Under the pieces are notes generated by a model, which saw nothing but the letters and a program-made list of their open reading frames with translations, made no database searches and was not told where the DNA came from. Shown one piece after another: positions 11,627-24,203 of a stretch of DNA of 64,000 nt. Positions within the stretch are counted from its first letter, which is position 1; each line of letters opens with the position of its first letter. The stretch is from Lepiota brunneoincarnata (lineage: Eukaryota; Basidiomycota; Agaricomycetes; Agaricales; Agaricaceae): positions 1 to 64,000 of the forward strand of contig JAEBUN010000001.1 in assembly GCA_023014365.1 (NCBI GenBank), written 5' to 3'. The translations under genes were made by a program, and so were the position numbers.

Positions 11627-14600
11627 TTAAATGTCACCATTAAGAATATCCTCCTTTTTCCCTAGATAGAATACGGGAATTTGATCCAGTGGGGCGTTGA
11701 TATTGAGGAGCCTTCCTCCTTCTCCTAAATCACGGTCCGTCCACCTGGTGGTATCATTACTGCATCCACCCTGGTGCATCAAATTAGTCCTGCATACCAG
11801 TGTTTCCATGTCATATTCGCCTCGCGTTGCAACTTGTTTAACTTTGGCAAATATACCATCTGGGTCGTGGCACCCAGCGTTCCAACGGGAGCGACCAAGA
11901 GTCGGGGACCTGATTAGGCTAAAGATGAGTCATACCGTTCAGCTACTAGTTGTTCCACGAACCAAGCATAAACTGATGGACGACGGCTGGATCATTTTCG
12001 CGCGTCCCCTTTAGTACAAAATCATCGGAATCTGAAAAATCAAAGTATAGGGGCCTCATGATGACCCTCCCAGTCTTTTGTAGCCTTCGGAAAAGCTCCC
12101 GGACGTAGGGGACCAATTGATAGCGAAGGGCGATGTACTAATGATGGTTAGCGTGCTCAGATATTCGACTGGGTACAAGCCCAAACCTTCTTGAGGATGA
12201 CAAAGTTTTCTTCCCCATACGACCATGGCTGCATCATAGTAGCGATGCACGTCATTTATCGGTTGACATTGATCATAAACCATTTACCTCATTCGGGCAG
12301 GGATTGGCATGTGGGAGGTTGGATGTCACCGGTATGTTGCATGATCGAGTTCTAATGAATAATAAATGACCAAGACCTGAGGGGCATGCATAAAGAAGGA
12401 AGTGTACCCATGCACACGGGTCTTATGGTCATGACGTGGTCAGTATTTCGGGTTGATGCAAACTATCTTAGTACTTACGTATGGTAGAAAAACGCCCATT
12501 GAAAACCACCGAACAAACAATTCCTTTCCCTGGGACAAAGATTACACAAAGCAGCTGGTCAGGACAGTTTGAAGCGGCTTGCCTCGTCTGTATCAATGTT
12601 CAACCCGGAAAAACCGCCAATGTCGAGTGTCCAGGAAGAGATTCCCGAGGTAGCGACAGAGACACCGGCTGTAATTTGCTGTAGCAATACGTCAAACCTT
12701 GAATCTGTATCACCGCTCCATAAGTACGAGCAGAAGCGCTGTCCTCCGACAAAAGTGCTCCTGGTCAGGGACATGAATTCACAGGAAGTCTTCGATGAAT
12801 CTGTGCCAGTTAGGTTGTGGAAGCCTTCGTCAATAGCTTGTTGGTGCAGCCAAGGATACATCTTCCCCGCCCCCTCTTGCGACCCAACAAAATACTGTGC
12901 GAATGCTCGAGAGTAAGGGATAGGAGAGATGGTTTGACCATTGTTCTCGAACGGTTCTCCGAGCGTCCCTCCTGCAAACCATCAGTGGAAGGCAAGTAAA
13001 ACCAGCGGTTACAGCCGAACCATCTGCTTGATCGATCCAGAAGTTGTGGATCCCCTTAGAAAAGTAGCTATTATTTAGTCGCTTCCCTGGCAGGCACACG
13101 GGTAAGATCTTAAAATCAAGGAGACAGGCCAGGTTGGACCCACAAAGAAATTCTCTGGCAGCGGGATTTGTCGAGTCGACTGGTGTATGTTAGCATGAAG
13201 CATCCAGCCGTTATCGTTGTAATCTACCTAGTCTTGTATAGACACCTTGGAAAGAATCTTGCACACCAGATCCGTCCCGCGTGATTGCTAGCAGCCCCTG
13301 TTGCTGGAGAGCAAGATAATTTTCTGACAAATCTTCCACGCTTGGCCATAAGGAGACCATGAGTTCTGCCCCCGTGAGTCGCTTCACCTCCGTTGCCATT
13401 CCAGCAGGATCAGGCCAAACATCAGAATTGAAAGACCTTTTCATTTTGAGTCGAAGGCCCGCTAGAAGGGAGGGTTCCTTACCAATCGCCTTGAAATCTC
13501 CATGCAAAAAAGTCTGTGAGGATCTGTTCAAATCGATCACAGACAGATTCAAAGGTAGTATAATTACCAATGACAATGAGCGAAACGGGTACTCGTTCAT
13601 CATGGAACCTCTGAGCTAGATCCATGATTTGGGTCTGGTTGTAGTATCTAAGTTTAGATTGCTGATAGCCAAGTGCAAAGTCAGGTGGGGTCGGCTGTCG
13701 GCCTGCAGAAATGTCTAAGATAGTCCCAGAGACTGAGAGTGCATCTTACCAGTTGCACTAGTAAACTGTTCTTGCAGGGCATCATAATCCCCGGCTGGAG
13801 CCGTGGTGCTACCGAAGATAGGCCGAATCAGCCTGGGAGTGATACCCAGGGAGATATTCTTACATGTAATAATCAACAACGGTGGTTTCATCTGCAACAA
13901 ATCGTGTACGCAGGCGATCAAATTCTAGGACCAATGTCAATTCCCTGCGATAGACAATGGGCGGTACCTACCAATGCGACCTTGGCCGGGATAGTTGAAA
14001 AACATCATATACCCCTGGGTTACATGTTCAGTACCAGACAAGCCCTCATGTACAAGGACAAAGTTGCCTTGTTAGACATCCAAACGGGAAGTGTGACATG
14101 AGAGTTGTAATTGATGAGGTCCACCACTTGTCCCTTCTTGTTTACAGAATGATCTTTGCAACACGCCTGTTGTCCCGTGCCGAAGAACATCTCATCCGGG
14201 TCTGCGGAAAACCCAAATTGTGCTTTGAACCCTAGGCCTCGAATATCCTGGATATAGGATCGAGGCGGTAAGACCTTGGTATCTTTGAATTCACCAGTAA
14301 GGAGTGATAGTGTTTCGTTGGCCTCAACTCGGAGGAAGTTGATAAAGCCCGATGACACATTTGCTACAAGATTCCCGTTGCGGATGGCACCATTCCCCTG
14401 AAATGGAAGATTTATTGAATGTTCAAGACCACGGGAGCTTGGACCCTCAAGGGGTGGATCGAGAAGCGCAGAGGGCTCATGCCCAGTTGGATCTCGGAGA
14501 AGGCTCGCACGAATGCGAAATCCATGGTTCCCGAACGGCTAGTTATCCTTAGAACGGTTTCCCGTATGCTAATCAGGCAGGTTACCTGTATATATACACG

Positions 14601-14717
14601 CTCGAAACCGTTCTGCAGCTTGATTCCGGTCGCATCAGGCTGGAAGTAACCAGAGGAGGCGAGGGAATTGGTTATCGGCAATATTGCCAAGCATGCGACA
14701 ATGTGATGGGGAAACAT
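11627..14717 (-). CDS. Secreted glycoside hydrolase family 31 (alpha-glucosidase/alpha-xylosidase type)
   Basis: Retaining alpha-glycosidase, probably secreted. The start MFPHHIVACLAILPITNSLA is a signal peptide. Early exons are complement(14586-14717, 14068-14538, 13972-14014). Landmarks in order are the GH31 N-terminal sandwich (FFGTGQQ, KKGQVVDLINYN), PDFALGYQQSKLRYYNQ at the start of the catalytic barrel, LIVIDFFAW, GAELMVSLWPSVED, IHNFWIDQADGG with the presumed nucleophile Asp, YLWSGDT with the presumed acid/base Asp, GISSWTLDIGGF, VPYVRELF and a C-terminal INAPLDQIPVF. The chain is complete through many introns. Two introns are GC-AG: 14067-14015 (donor aag|gcaact) and 12582-12530 (donor gag|gcaagc), both 53 nt. 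The FWIDQADGG form resembles the fungal/bacterial alpha-xylosidase-like branch; substrate is not settled. Confidence 0.88.
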
Positions 14718-15055
14718 GGCTCTCCACTCCAGCCTTGTACCTAGCGCTGACGTCTTATAACAATGGTAGCAGCGGCCAACGGGCCGTCCGAAGGAGAGAA
14801 GAAGCTGATAATGAGAAAAAAAGTCCATGTGACAGTGGGTCGCAGAGAACAAGTATTCCGTGCACAATTATTTCCATTTTCCTGTGGATAGGACCATTGG
14901 CTTGAGCTTGAGGCTCGATGCTCGAATTTTTGACGAGTGGACTGTGGTGGCCAGTGGTTAAGTGATTGTATTTGGTCCAGGGGATGTTGTCAAATACCTT
15001 CTGCGTGCTAATCAACTTAACGACTTAGAGCGCTTCAGCACTGAACACGACGGAA
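14718..15055. promoter_or_regulatory. Divergent promoter, GH31 / Trs65
   Basis: A 338-bp gap between the two start codons. I see no unambiguous TATA box or carbon-repression cluster. It must drive a secreted enzyme one way and a housekeeping trafficking subunit the other. Confidence 0.45.
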
Positions 15056-17966
15056 ATGTCGCTGGAACACCTGTTCGCCACCTCAGTCCTCTCCTTGTCA
15101 GTACCCAATACATCTATCAATTTACAACCCACGACCCCATCAGATGAGTGGTTGCAAGCTCTGGGATCCAACACACATGAACGAAAGCAAGCATTCTTTG
15201 GTGGGTGTTCACCATTGCGTTGGTCATCAACTAACTGTTAACAGACGAGCAGCTGCATTCGCTTTTGATGTTGCGGATTGAACATCCAACCCCAGACGAA
15301 TATCCAGATTCTCATCATCCTCCAGCAGCTCTGCTAGGATTCTTGGCACACGTTCAGATCTCTCTCGAAGCTAGTTATATATCCCCTGCCCCTATAGACA
15401 CGCCGCAAACCTCCCGTCTCTCAGCACCCCCGCGCACTGCCTCACTGGGTTTGAAGCCCTCCGTTCGAGGAGGAGCATACCACCCTTCGATTTTGCCCCC
15501 AAACACGCCTAATCCCACACCCGCTACCGCAGACCAAGATAGAAAGTACGTCGTTGCCCAGGGAACAATACTCCTGACAAGTATATGGGGACAAAACCTT
15601 TCAGAAGACTCCCCCGAGGAATTTGCACTCGTATGGTCCGAGCAGGAAAGGCTTTGGGTTGCTGTCTATCGCCTGGCCCTGACTGTCTGTACGGTACCCT
15701 AGTTATTCCGTTCACTATAATGCTAACACAGCTTCCAGCATTTATTCGACTTAATTTTGCGGACCCCCTATTATGTTTGACAGTATCTGCGACATTGCGG
15801 GAAAAGACAGTCACTACAACATCATCTCAACATCCATTTATCCGCTTTCTGAAGTCCATCGACCAAAATCCTTGTATAATCATCCCGGAATCGCCTACAG
15901 TGACGGATAAGGTGCAAGCACAACAAGACACAGACCAGTTAGATGGGTTTGAAGAAGTCAATCTCCTCGAGGGACTACTGGCGGGTGTGTGCTCACACAT
16001 TGCACATTTCGTGTTTTAATGGTTCTGTCAGGACCTACCTTTTCAAAGATGGGCTCTTCCGAACTCAACCTTCCTTCCACTAGACTGGGTGCGGTCTCTC
16101 GGCAAAAGCTTTTCTCTCTCCCACCCGTAAACATTCCCACTCCAAACGCAATTTCTCCATCCCCGTTGACTGCAGCACGAAAAGCGCATCCAACACTGCG
16201 CAAATCATATCGAAAAACTCTTGAAACTATCTCCGGGTTTCGCGTTCGTATGAGGACCGTTTTTGTTCCCAGTGTCGTCCTTCATGCTACACAAGAAGAA
16301 CACGACAGAATGACAGCTGGAAACGAGGAAAGAACGGTCGTGCTGTGCGTAGAAATTGAGAACTTTGCAGAATCCGATCAAGCGACAGGTTTTGAAGTCA
16401 AGAAAGTTGACGTTAGCATCAGTGGGGACGAAGCCAGAGCCGCTTTGATCACCTGGGGGAGCGAATCCTTGATGACTGAAGAGACGATATTTCCCCTCAA
16501 GGTCGCTCAGCGGGCTCAGTATAACCTGTTATACGCTGTCTCCTTTCTTCGCTCACCCGAGGAGCTAGATGCATTTTCCTTCACCCGGATATCTGGTATC
16601 CGCCCCCACACTGACTTGCAGCGAGCTGTTTCAATTAATATTCAGGGAAAGCCATATCAACAATCTCAAGAGTCGGTGTTATATCTCACACAAACATTCT
16701 CCTCCAAGTGGAACTGTGTGCTTGACCTTTCCGCGCATCAGTCCCAGGCCCTCCGCAGTCTTGATCCTTCTGATCCATCTAGCGCGCACCCGAGCGTGCT
16801 TCCGGAACCTCCTTCGCCTTTCCCAGTATTTGGCCTGCAAACCTCGAAACTAAGTCCTATCAAGGGAACAATCACGGCGACCGAAGGTGCCAAATTGCAA
16901 CTGTTGGCTGGTCGCATCATTAAATCACTTACTCCAAGGATCACTTCTATCCCAATGAGCGCTAACCCAGCCCGGATGTCAACCCCCCAGCCCGTACAAA
17001 CACAGTATCCCCGCTCGCCAACAACATACAGTGCCCCACCTCCACTACCCGAGCAAGACCGCCCATACCCTGGATTGCCATCGGCTATTCAGACACCAGT
17101 ATTCGACCCACCTGTTACCCCTGCATATCCCGCTTTTCCAACAAAATCTGTGCCATCACCTGCACCTGTATCTCAAGGACCAATTGCATCCCAATCTTCA
17201 GTGGGTATTGTTGGCCCCAGCGTAGAGGTGAAAAGGGGTAGATCCTCTGTTACGCCAGGTTTGGATCCACTGACGCCAGTCCAATACTACACGGATGGCA
17301 GTTCATTTGAAGCAGTGCAGAACGCGGCGACGAGCGTTCCTGCAGGCGCTGATAGTGGCGATACGATAGTTGTTTCTGTTGGTCTCATGCCCGTTATCCG
17401 GAGCGGGGGAGTCTGTTCAAAATTACGAGAGATACAAAATGTTCCAGAGTTGGGGCCTGGGAGGATCTACCCCCTTGACTCTTTTACCTTGGATATTTTT
17501 GTATTCAACCGTTCAGAGCGAACACGACGATTCGAAGTCAGCTGTCTAGAACGGCGAAGGAGGAAACGAGAGGGCGGAGATACTGGAAATCTGGATGGCA
17601 CCAGCGGCAGAAGGAAGATGGGTTATCCAGGCATCCTACCCATGGAGGGACGCGTAAGAGTAGGGTGAGCTTATCGGTATCCACGCGCAAAGAACCCTTT
17701 GACACAGAAAATGCGTTCAGGCCCCTGCTTCCGTCGACGTGTCAGTCCGTCCGCATGGAGTTTCTAGCAGTGTCACCAGGAGTGCACACCATCGAGGCTC
17801 TAACACTCACAGACGTTGAGTCTGGACTCTCGATCAACCTCAGGTATGTATGCTGTTCAAATATATCTCACCGATCGCTTAAGCAGAATCACTCTTCCCT
17901 AGATCAGTGATGGACATCGTGGTCCACAAGCCTGACGATTTGGACGACAGTCACAATGGGACCTGA
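15056..17966 (+). CDS. TRS65: TRAPP II complex subunit Trs65
   Basis: Subunit of the TRAPP II tether and exchange complex at the late Golgi. Exons 15056-15200, 15245-15688, 15739-15984, 16032-17664, 17721-17843 and 17903-17966 give 884 residues in one frame. The C-terminal immunoglobulin-like domain is the signature: ESGFRVRM-type strands, DTIVVSVGLMPV, IYPLDSFTLDIFVFNRS, then LLPSTCQSVRMEFLAVSPG, TIEALTLTDVESG and SVMDIVVHKPDD. A Pro/Ser/Gln-rich linker lies at about residues 540-700. Acceptor 17720 was chosen because only it joins GRVRVG to PLLPST. Fungal Trs65 is poorly conserved N-terminally, so the exact start is less sure than the rest. Confidence 0.85.
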
Positions 17967-18831
17967 CACCCTGAGAACCCGGTTTGGCTGCGAAGGCATC
18001 GGATAGACTGATACCAGACCCACGCGCGCACCTCAGAACAATGGACGGTTGATTATCAACTGATTTTTCCCTCGCGGAGACCTCGGCTCCTGAGCGCTAC
18101 GAATATCAGTGTCGCCCTTGTACCCAAAACGAATACAAAAACTTGTTCCTGTGACCAAGGATTCTCGTGTGAGTTCATAATATGCACAGACGTACTCGCA
18201 TCACCTGTCCGAATGAACCGGCTCTCCGAAATTGCTTTAATCTAAATGGAGCGCTCCTGAGGCAGGCTGAACCTTTCCTGTACTGTACTGTACCACTAAC
18301 CACCAAGCAGACACCTCTAGTCACCCGCTCCGAGTAGAATGCATACTTGCGAACAAGACAGCATGATTCCATCAATTCTTGAGTGACAGCGAGATTTATG
18401 GAATGTCTTCTTGGTCTGCCCCATGTGGCAACCACCTGCAAGCGCGTCCCGTAAGGAATGTGCTTGCGTGTTCAGAGCTCCCCGTCCCTAGTCCTTTGAA
18501 AAGTGGGAATAAATACTAATTTCAAAGCAAAAACGAAGTACAAGACTAAATCAAACAACCTCACTACGCGGAAGGACGACCTGACAGTCCCAAAGAATAC
18601 TAAAGGATAAAGAGAAATAAAGAAAACACAAAAACGGAAGTCCAAAGGGTGAGGTCGAACAGGTTCGAAGGGAAGCGAACATCACAATTGCGTGATAGCG
18701 TCATGGTGAAGCACATGGCGGGTCATCATCTTCTTCCTTTAGGAGGGTCTTTCAATGATTTCGTGAGGTAATATGGCGGGTAGCGCGGGAAGGCCGTAGT
18801 GTGGTATTGGAGTGGGAAGGGATACGCATGT
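17967..18831. other. Convergent intergenic region
   Basis: An A-rich stretch (about 18520-18640) between convergent 3' ends. No gene, RNA or repeat recognised. Confidence 0.4.
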
Positions 18832-19505
18832 CTACAGAGCTACACCATGGAGGCTGGCCGACGCATGTATTGAATCTGGGAACCACCCCTTGCGGGCTTG
18901 GATGGGGGCCGTATTGTCGGCTTCCGGTATGTCTGGAAGGAGGAACAATTAGATACTGTGGGAAGCGAGGAGAAACGGAGTGATACGAACATGTCTTGAC
19001 ATAATCATCTTTGCCATTGAGACAGGAACGTCGGTTTGATACAGTGCGGGCACTATGAGCCGACGAGTAGGTAAGAGACACATGGTGGACAAAAAAGCCA
19101 CAAGGACATACAAGGATGTTCAAAAGCGGGACCGCCCCTCCGACCTGGTTGCCAGGGTTGAGCTGTAGGTTTCTCGGGCGCAACAAATCCCACGCCCCTC
19201 CCCTTCATGTCGTCTTCGTTGAGTTTGAGTGAGACTGGCAGTGTGGGTAGGTTATCCCATGTGAAGAAACCCCATCGCCAGGACGACGAGGACGACGACT
19301 GTCGTTCAATGCTCTTTGGTTGTTTCTGCACTATGGTCTGTTTCTGCGACGAAGACGACGTCCGTGCCCGTAGAAAGAGCAAGGCGGCTCGGATGACGGC
19401 GAGGAGGAAGATGGAGGCGAGGAACGATAAGAGGATTGATACGTGGCTTGAGGGGGGAAAGGAAACATTGGACATTTGCAGCCTGGTGGATAACCGAATG
19501 AACAT
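18832..19505 (-). CDS. Small conserved fungal single-pass membrane protein
   Basis: Product not recognised by name. The chain begins with a Ser-rich stretch and one strong hydrophobic helix (SILLSFLASIFLLAVIRAALL), followed by Arg and Ser, then an ordered part with WRWGFFTWDNLPTLPVSLKL. It is spliced through an intron with donor at the GPAFEHP codons to PALYQTDVPVSMAKMIMSRH and then TYRKPTIRPP. The VPVSMAKMIMSRHT block looks like a conserved motif and joins cleanly across both introns. Start may be 19505 or the internal ATG at 19475, which places the helix nearer the N-terminus. It points away from the ADH genes across a 723-bp gap. Confidence 0.6.
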
Positions 19506-20228
19506 GGCGGAAGACCGAGAGCTCAACGAAGGGAGCGTTGAGCAGAGCGGGGGCGACGACGACGACGGCGGCGGAAAGTGCGAACGTGGTCAGCGAAACC
19601 AAAAGAAGCAAGGTGAGAACAGCCTTAAGTCCTCGGCAGACTCCGGCCATAACGCACTACTTTCCCACGCAGAACAGCGTAATTTCCTCTCCAAAACCTC
19701 GGCAGCGTCTCTCCACTCTATACACCAACGCCGGATTATTACCCCTCCTGAGCGACTGTCATGTCTGTTCTGTTGCGACGACCCGGCCATTCCAGAGCGT
19801 ACACACAATCGTATCTACCCCTGCACCCCTCTGCTCCCGTAGCATTCCAAACACATTCGCCTCCTTGCTGCTAAGAATAGTTTTGTCGTTCATCAAGTCC
19901 TCCTAAACTTCTCATCTATCAGGTCCATACCAGACCCTCGACGTCTTCGCAAAAAAGCTCCTAATCTAAAGCTTCAACCCCCTCGTCGGTGTCGAACACG
20001 CTCGCATTCACCCCAGAGACGGGTATATATATATATATTAAATGCGTTGGTTGCTTCGCCGCCCTCGAAGACGCGCAAAGGGTTTCATCATTACGGAACG
20101 CCAGTGGAGCGATCATTTTGCCGGTGCGGACATACACGACTTCCACAATCTTCGACGTTTGGCGCGCAGAGGCCACTATACAACCATCCCTTCCCAAACC
20201 GTCCTATTAGAACTCAACTCGGGCTGAT
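19506..20228. promoter_or_regulatory. Divergent intergenic region before the ADH pair
   Basis: It holds a TA dinucleotide run at about 20023-20039, roughly 190 bp upstream of the first dehydrogenase ATG. Open frames on the plus strand are complements of the membrane-protein gene and its leader. Confidence 0.4.
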
Positions 20229-22125
20229 ATGAAAGCTGCGAGGCTGTACGGTCCTCGAGACGTCCGCGTGGAGGAGGTTGAAGAACCTGAACCCGGCCCA
20301 GGAGAAGTCAAAATCAAGGTAACTTGCACCCACGCGATGCTGAAGGCCTAGGCTGACTCCCCCGCACGAACCTGTTACACCAGGTTGCATGGTAAGACCA
20401 TTCCGTTATCTCTAAGATCAAACGACACGCCCGAAAAATTCGATTAACAGGAGCGCTTGTGAGTTGTGTAGCATGACTCTCGCGGAGTTCACAAGTTGAC
20501 CCTGGACACTATGCAGTGAGCACCAACGATGTGCAGCCGTATCTATTCCCTAGTATCAGGTTCAAGGCATGGCCCGCGCCGTTAGGACACGAGTGTGTAT
20601 CCCTCCCATTCCCAGCCTATGAATGTCGGAACTGATACTAACCCGTGCACCAGGTTCTCCGGAACCATCGTTGCATTAGGGAAGGCCATTGACGCTAGTG
20701 AGTGGCAGGTTGGAACCAATGTGGTGGTGTATGTGAAACATCTTACGATCTTTGGGAGAGATGGCTAAGATGCAACCTCAGAGAACCGCTAGTATCCTGC
20801 ATGATCACCACAAGATGCCACGCCTGCGCGTCTGGCCACCGTAACCGATGTCCCAAAATCAACTTCATAGTACGTTTTCATGTCTTACCAAATCCATCAC
20901 AACCCAGACGTCCGTCCAGGGCAAATCAGCAGATAGGAAGGGTGGCGGGCTTGCAGAGTATGTGGCCATCGATATTCAACATGTGCACAAGCTCCCAGAT
21001 AACATTCCCCGTGAGTTAGGATATAATTGCCAAATCGAAAAAAATAGTCACACTTAACACACAGTGGAGGTAGCGGTTTGTATTGACTCTCTAGCCGTTG
21101 CCTGGCACGCAGTGAAGCGCGCAGGATTCCGCGAAGGTGATACTGCACTCATTTTGGGAGGAGGACCTGTAAGTTTATCCTGAACATCATTGAGGAACCT
21201 ACATTACCATACAATTCCAGGTTGCTCTCTTCATTCTCCGTGTGCTTCGGTAAGGAGGAGCCTGTCATGCATGAATGCATTCTTACGCGTCGTGAGCAGG
21301 TCAATGGCCCCGACGTCGTTTGTACTCGTTTCGGAAGCTTCTGCTTCCCGCAGGACACTTGCACTAAGACATGGAGCTTCGGATGTGCTGGATCCTTTAC
21401 ACACCGATTTTGGTGCTAGCGGGGTCATTTACAAAGCGACGGCGGGGTTCGGGGTTCACGCGGTGTTTGATACGGTTGGTGCGCAGGTGACAATCGATGC
21501 TGCGTTGCTATCGCTCCGTACAGGCGGAACGCTCGTGAATATGGTAGTATGGAAGAGAAATGCGACAATGAACATGAACTTTTTCTTCAAGGAAATCACG
21601 GTAACAGGTAAGAATTGGAGGTCGATAGTGGGTTGAGTAATGACAAGGATCAACGTACAGGAGCCATGGCCTATAACAATATCCATCCGGAGGTCATAGA
21701 AGCTCTCGCCCAAGGCAAAATACAAGGCATCGAAGAACTGATCACCGATAAAATACAAATTGAAGACGTTGTGGAAAAAGGGTTTCTAAGATTGTTGAAC
21801 CATGGCGACGAACACGGTGCGTTTGTTTTCCCTGCGGACTACGCTGTCTCATTTTTCCATAGTTAAGATTCTTGTGAGACCCTTTGAGCCGCCAAAAGAG
21901 CCAAGCACTACAGAAGAGGAATTTGAGGAGGAGAAAGAAAACGCAGGAGCATCCCAAGAAGAGTTTGAGCGCGATGACCCTGCAACTAAAGACAGGGGAA
22001 TCAAAACAAGTGATGCTCAACTGCACGGTACGATTGGTACTGAAAATGCACCTAAACCCTCGGGAGTGGCGGATAGACCTAGGAGACTGTCAACAAAGTC
22101 CAAGTTCATAGAAATCGTAGACTAG
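20229..22125 (+). CDS. Zinc-type medium-chain alcohol dehydrogenase, divergent copy
   Basis: Medium-chain dehydrogenase/reductase of the (R,R)-butanediol/sorbitol dehydrogenase group. The spliced chain starts MKAARLYGPRDVRVEEVEEP and passes through PLGHEFSGTIVALG, a Cys cluster (SCMITTRCHACASGHRNRC), GGGLAEYVAIDIQHVHKLP, a Rossmann strand ALILGGGPVALF and GFGVHAVFDTVG. Several usual residues are changed: the expected CGICGSD reads SALSTND (no Cys), the MEPL zinc-site segment reads IDSL, and the last Gly of GxGPVG is Ala. After VKILVRPF it carries an extra acidic tail of about 80 residues. Loss of the catalytic zinc is possible. Tandem with the next gene, 288 bp downstream. Confidence 0.8.
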
Positions 22126-22413
22126 AAATAGTTTCTCCATTTCACATGCATATCCGAACAAGGCCCACGGTGGCACTATGACTGGGCCAATTACTTGTTT
22201 CCACGTGTTCGTTGAGCATTTCACCAACCTCGTGACCAAAAAAAAGTCCCCACAACTCTTTCTACCATACATCATAGCGTGACGGATTCACAAATGTATT
22301 CACATGTCCAGGAAGTTGTTTGAAACTCCGGGTTACACTAGCAGAGGAGTATTAGTAACGCTTGGGCCCACACCACACGCTAGAAACATCCTCCTCTCTA
22401 GGGGATCACAAGA

Positions 22414-24147
22414 ATGAAAGCTGCCCGATTCTACGGATCAGGAGACGTGCGAGTTGAAGACATACCCGAACCAGTGCCAAAAGAGGGGCAGGTTAAGGTC
22501 AAGGTAAGGGGTCCCCTCCCATATTCTCACCCCACTGAACTTGGGGGCATACCCTGCAAGATCGCATGGTATGTGAAGCTGGCAGTTCTAGCATTAACCC
22601 CGAAATCTCATTATACTTTGGAATTGCCCGCTATCAGGAATGGAAGTGAGTTTCGACGCTCGAGCGGCATCGGATTCATCTGACACAGATTCATCTATTG
22701 TCGCGCTCCCAGTATGTGGAAGTGACCTTCATGCATACGCAGAACCAGCCATGGCCGGTGGTTATGGAAGGGTAGACAAGCCTAATGCTGTTACAGGGGA
22801 AACCCTCCCTACCACGCTTGGTCATGAGTAAGGCGATTAGCTCCGGCAGTAAGAACCGGCATGTATCATCATTATACCAGATTCGCTGGGACTATTGTCG
22901 AGCTGGGGTCAGGAGTCGACACGAGCAAGTGGTCTTGCGGAACCCATGTCGTGATGTAGGCTATTTCCACATCTTGCCTATTGGGTAGTTTAATAGCTTT
23001 CGACGGCACTCCAGTGAACCACTGATCTCATGCATGAAGCCCAGCTGCTTACCCTGCACCAGCGACACTCGAAATGTGTGTCCGAGCGTTACATTTATTG
23101 TAAGCATGTGATAGACATTCAACAACTATGACCGACCCGACGGGATTTAAACTAGGGGATTGGTGGTTGGGGTGGAGGGCTCGCAGAATTCATCGCGATT
23201 GACGTACGATATCTTCACGTTCTTCCCAAAGAAATTTCATGTCAGTCCTCGAACATTTTGGCACCCTTCATCCCTTGCGCTCATGGATATTTCAGTAGAA
23301 GTTGGAGCATGTATGGAGCCGCTCTCCGTCGCGTACCACGCCGTGAAGAGATCCGGTTATGTTCGAGGTCAAACTGCTCTGGTCGTCGGTGCCGGTCCTG
23401 TGCGTAAGAGATTAGTCTGACACTACTTGAGATGTTTCCTGAATTTAGCGCAAGGTTGGCCTCTTCCTGCTCAAAGTCCTTCGGTAAAGTGGCTCGGTCA
23501 TGAAAATGATGGCCTGCTCACAACTGTTAGGTTGATTGACGACGCGTCTCCTATTTTCGTGTCAGAACCAGCAGAGATTCGGCGAAACTTCGCCCTTGAA
23601 CACGGTGCAACTCAGGTATTTGATCCGACTCGAGAAAATGTGGCTGCCTCCATCAGGGCCATTGTCGCTCCTGGAGTACATGTAGCATTCGACGCGGCTG
23701 GTATCCAACAGTCCCTCGATTCCTCTCTCTTCAGTTTACGCCCCCGGGGCACTCTTGTCAATGTTGCCATCTGGGAGAAGACCGCAGCTATCAACATGAA
23801 CTTTGTTTTGTTGAGGGAAATAAATATCACGGGTGAGACTGAATGCACTTGGCTTTAGGAGCTGATGCCACTCCAGAAATGTGAAGGCACTATTGGCTAC
23901 GACCGTGTCCATGAGGAGGTGTTGTCGATCGTTGCTGCAGGAAAAATTACTGGCATCGAAAAGCTGATCACCAAACGAATTACCCTAGACTGTGTAGTTC
24001 AGGATGGGTTCGAGAGCCTGTTGAAAGAGAAAGATAAACATGGTCTGTAATCCCTATCACAGAGGAAGCCGCTTATCGGTGCTCACCTTCCTGACTTTAA
24101 CAGTGAAGATCCTTGTCCAACCTCGCGCAGATCGGAGCACGTCGTGA
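22414..24147 (+). CDS. Zinc-type alcohol dehydrogenase, (R,R)-butanediol dehydrogenase-like
   Basis: Tandem paralog of the preceding gene with the standard zinc-ADH features. Start MKAARFYGSGDVRVEDIPEP; NGICGSDLHAYAEP keeps the catalytic Cys; TTLGHEFAGTIVELG; a Cys cluster at EPLISC...SCLPC...NVC; GGWGGGLAEFIAIDVRYLH; GACMEPLSVAYHAV; ALVVGAGPVG coenzyme motif; GVHVAFDAAG; C-terminus VKILVQPRADRSTS. The reaction is NAD-dependent oxidation of a secondary alcohol or diol; the exact substrate is inferred. It is split by about ten short introns, including one joining NG to ICGSD across gctcccag. Unlike its neighbour it has no acidic tail. Confidence 0.85.
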
Positions 24148-24203
24148 TATAATGGTTCATCTATACACGAATATATGCCAAACCCCGAGTGCTGCATAAT
24201 GGT

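Noticed and set aside
19207..19842. 211-codon plus-strand frame
   Set aside because: Complement of the small membrane-protein gene and its upstream region; composition is a by-product of Ser codons on the other strand.
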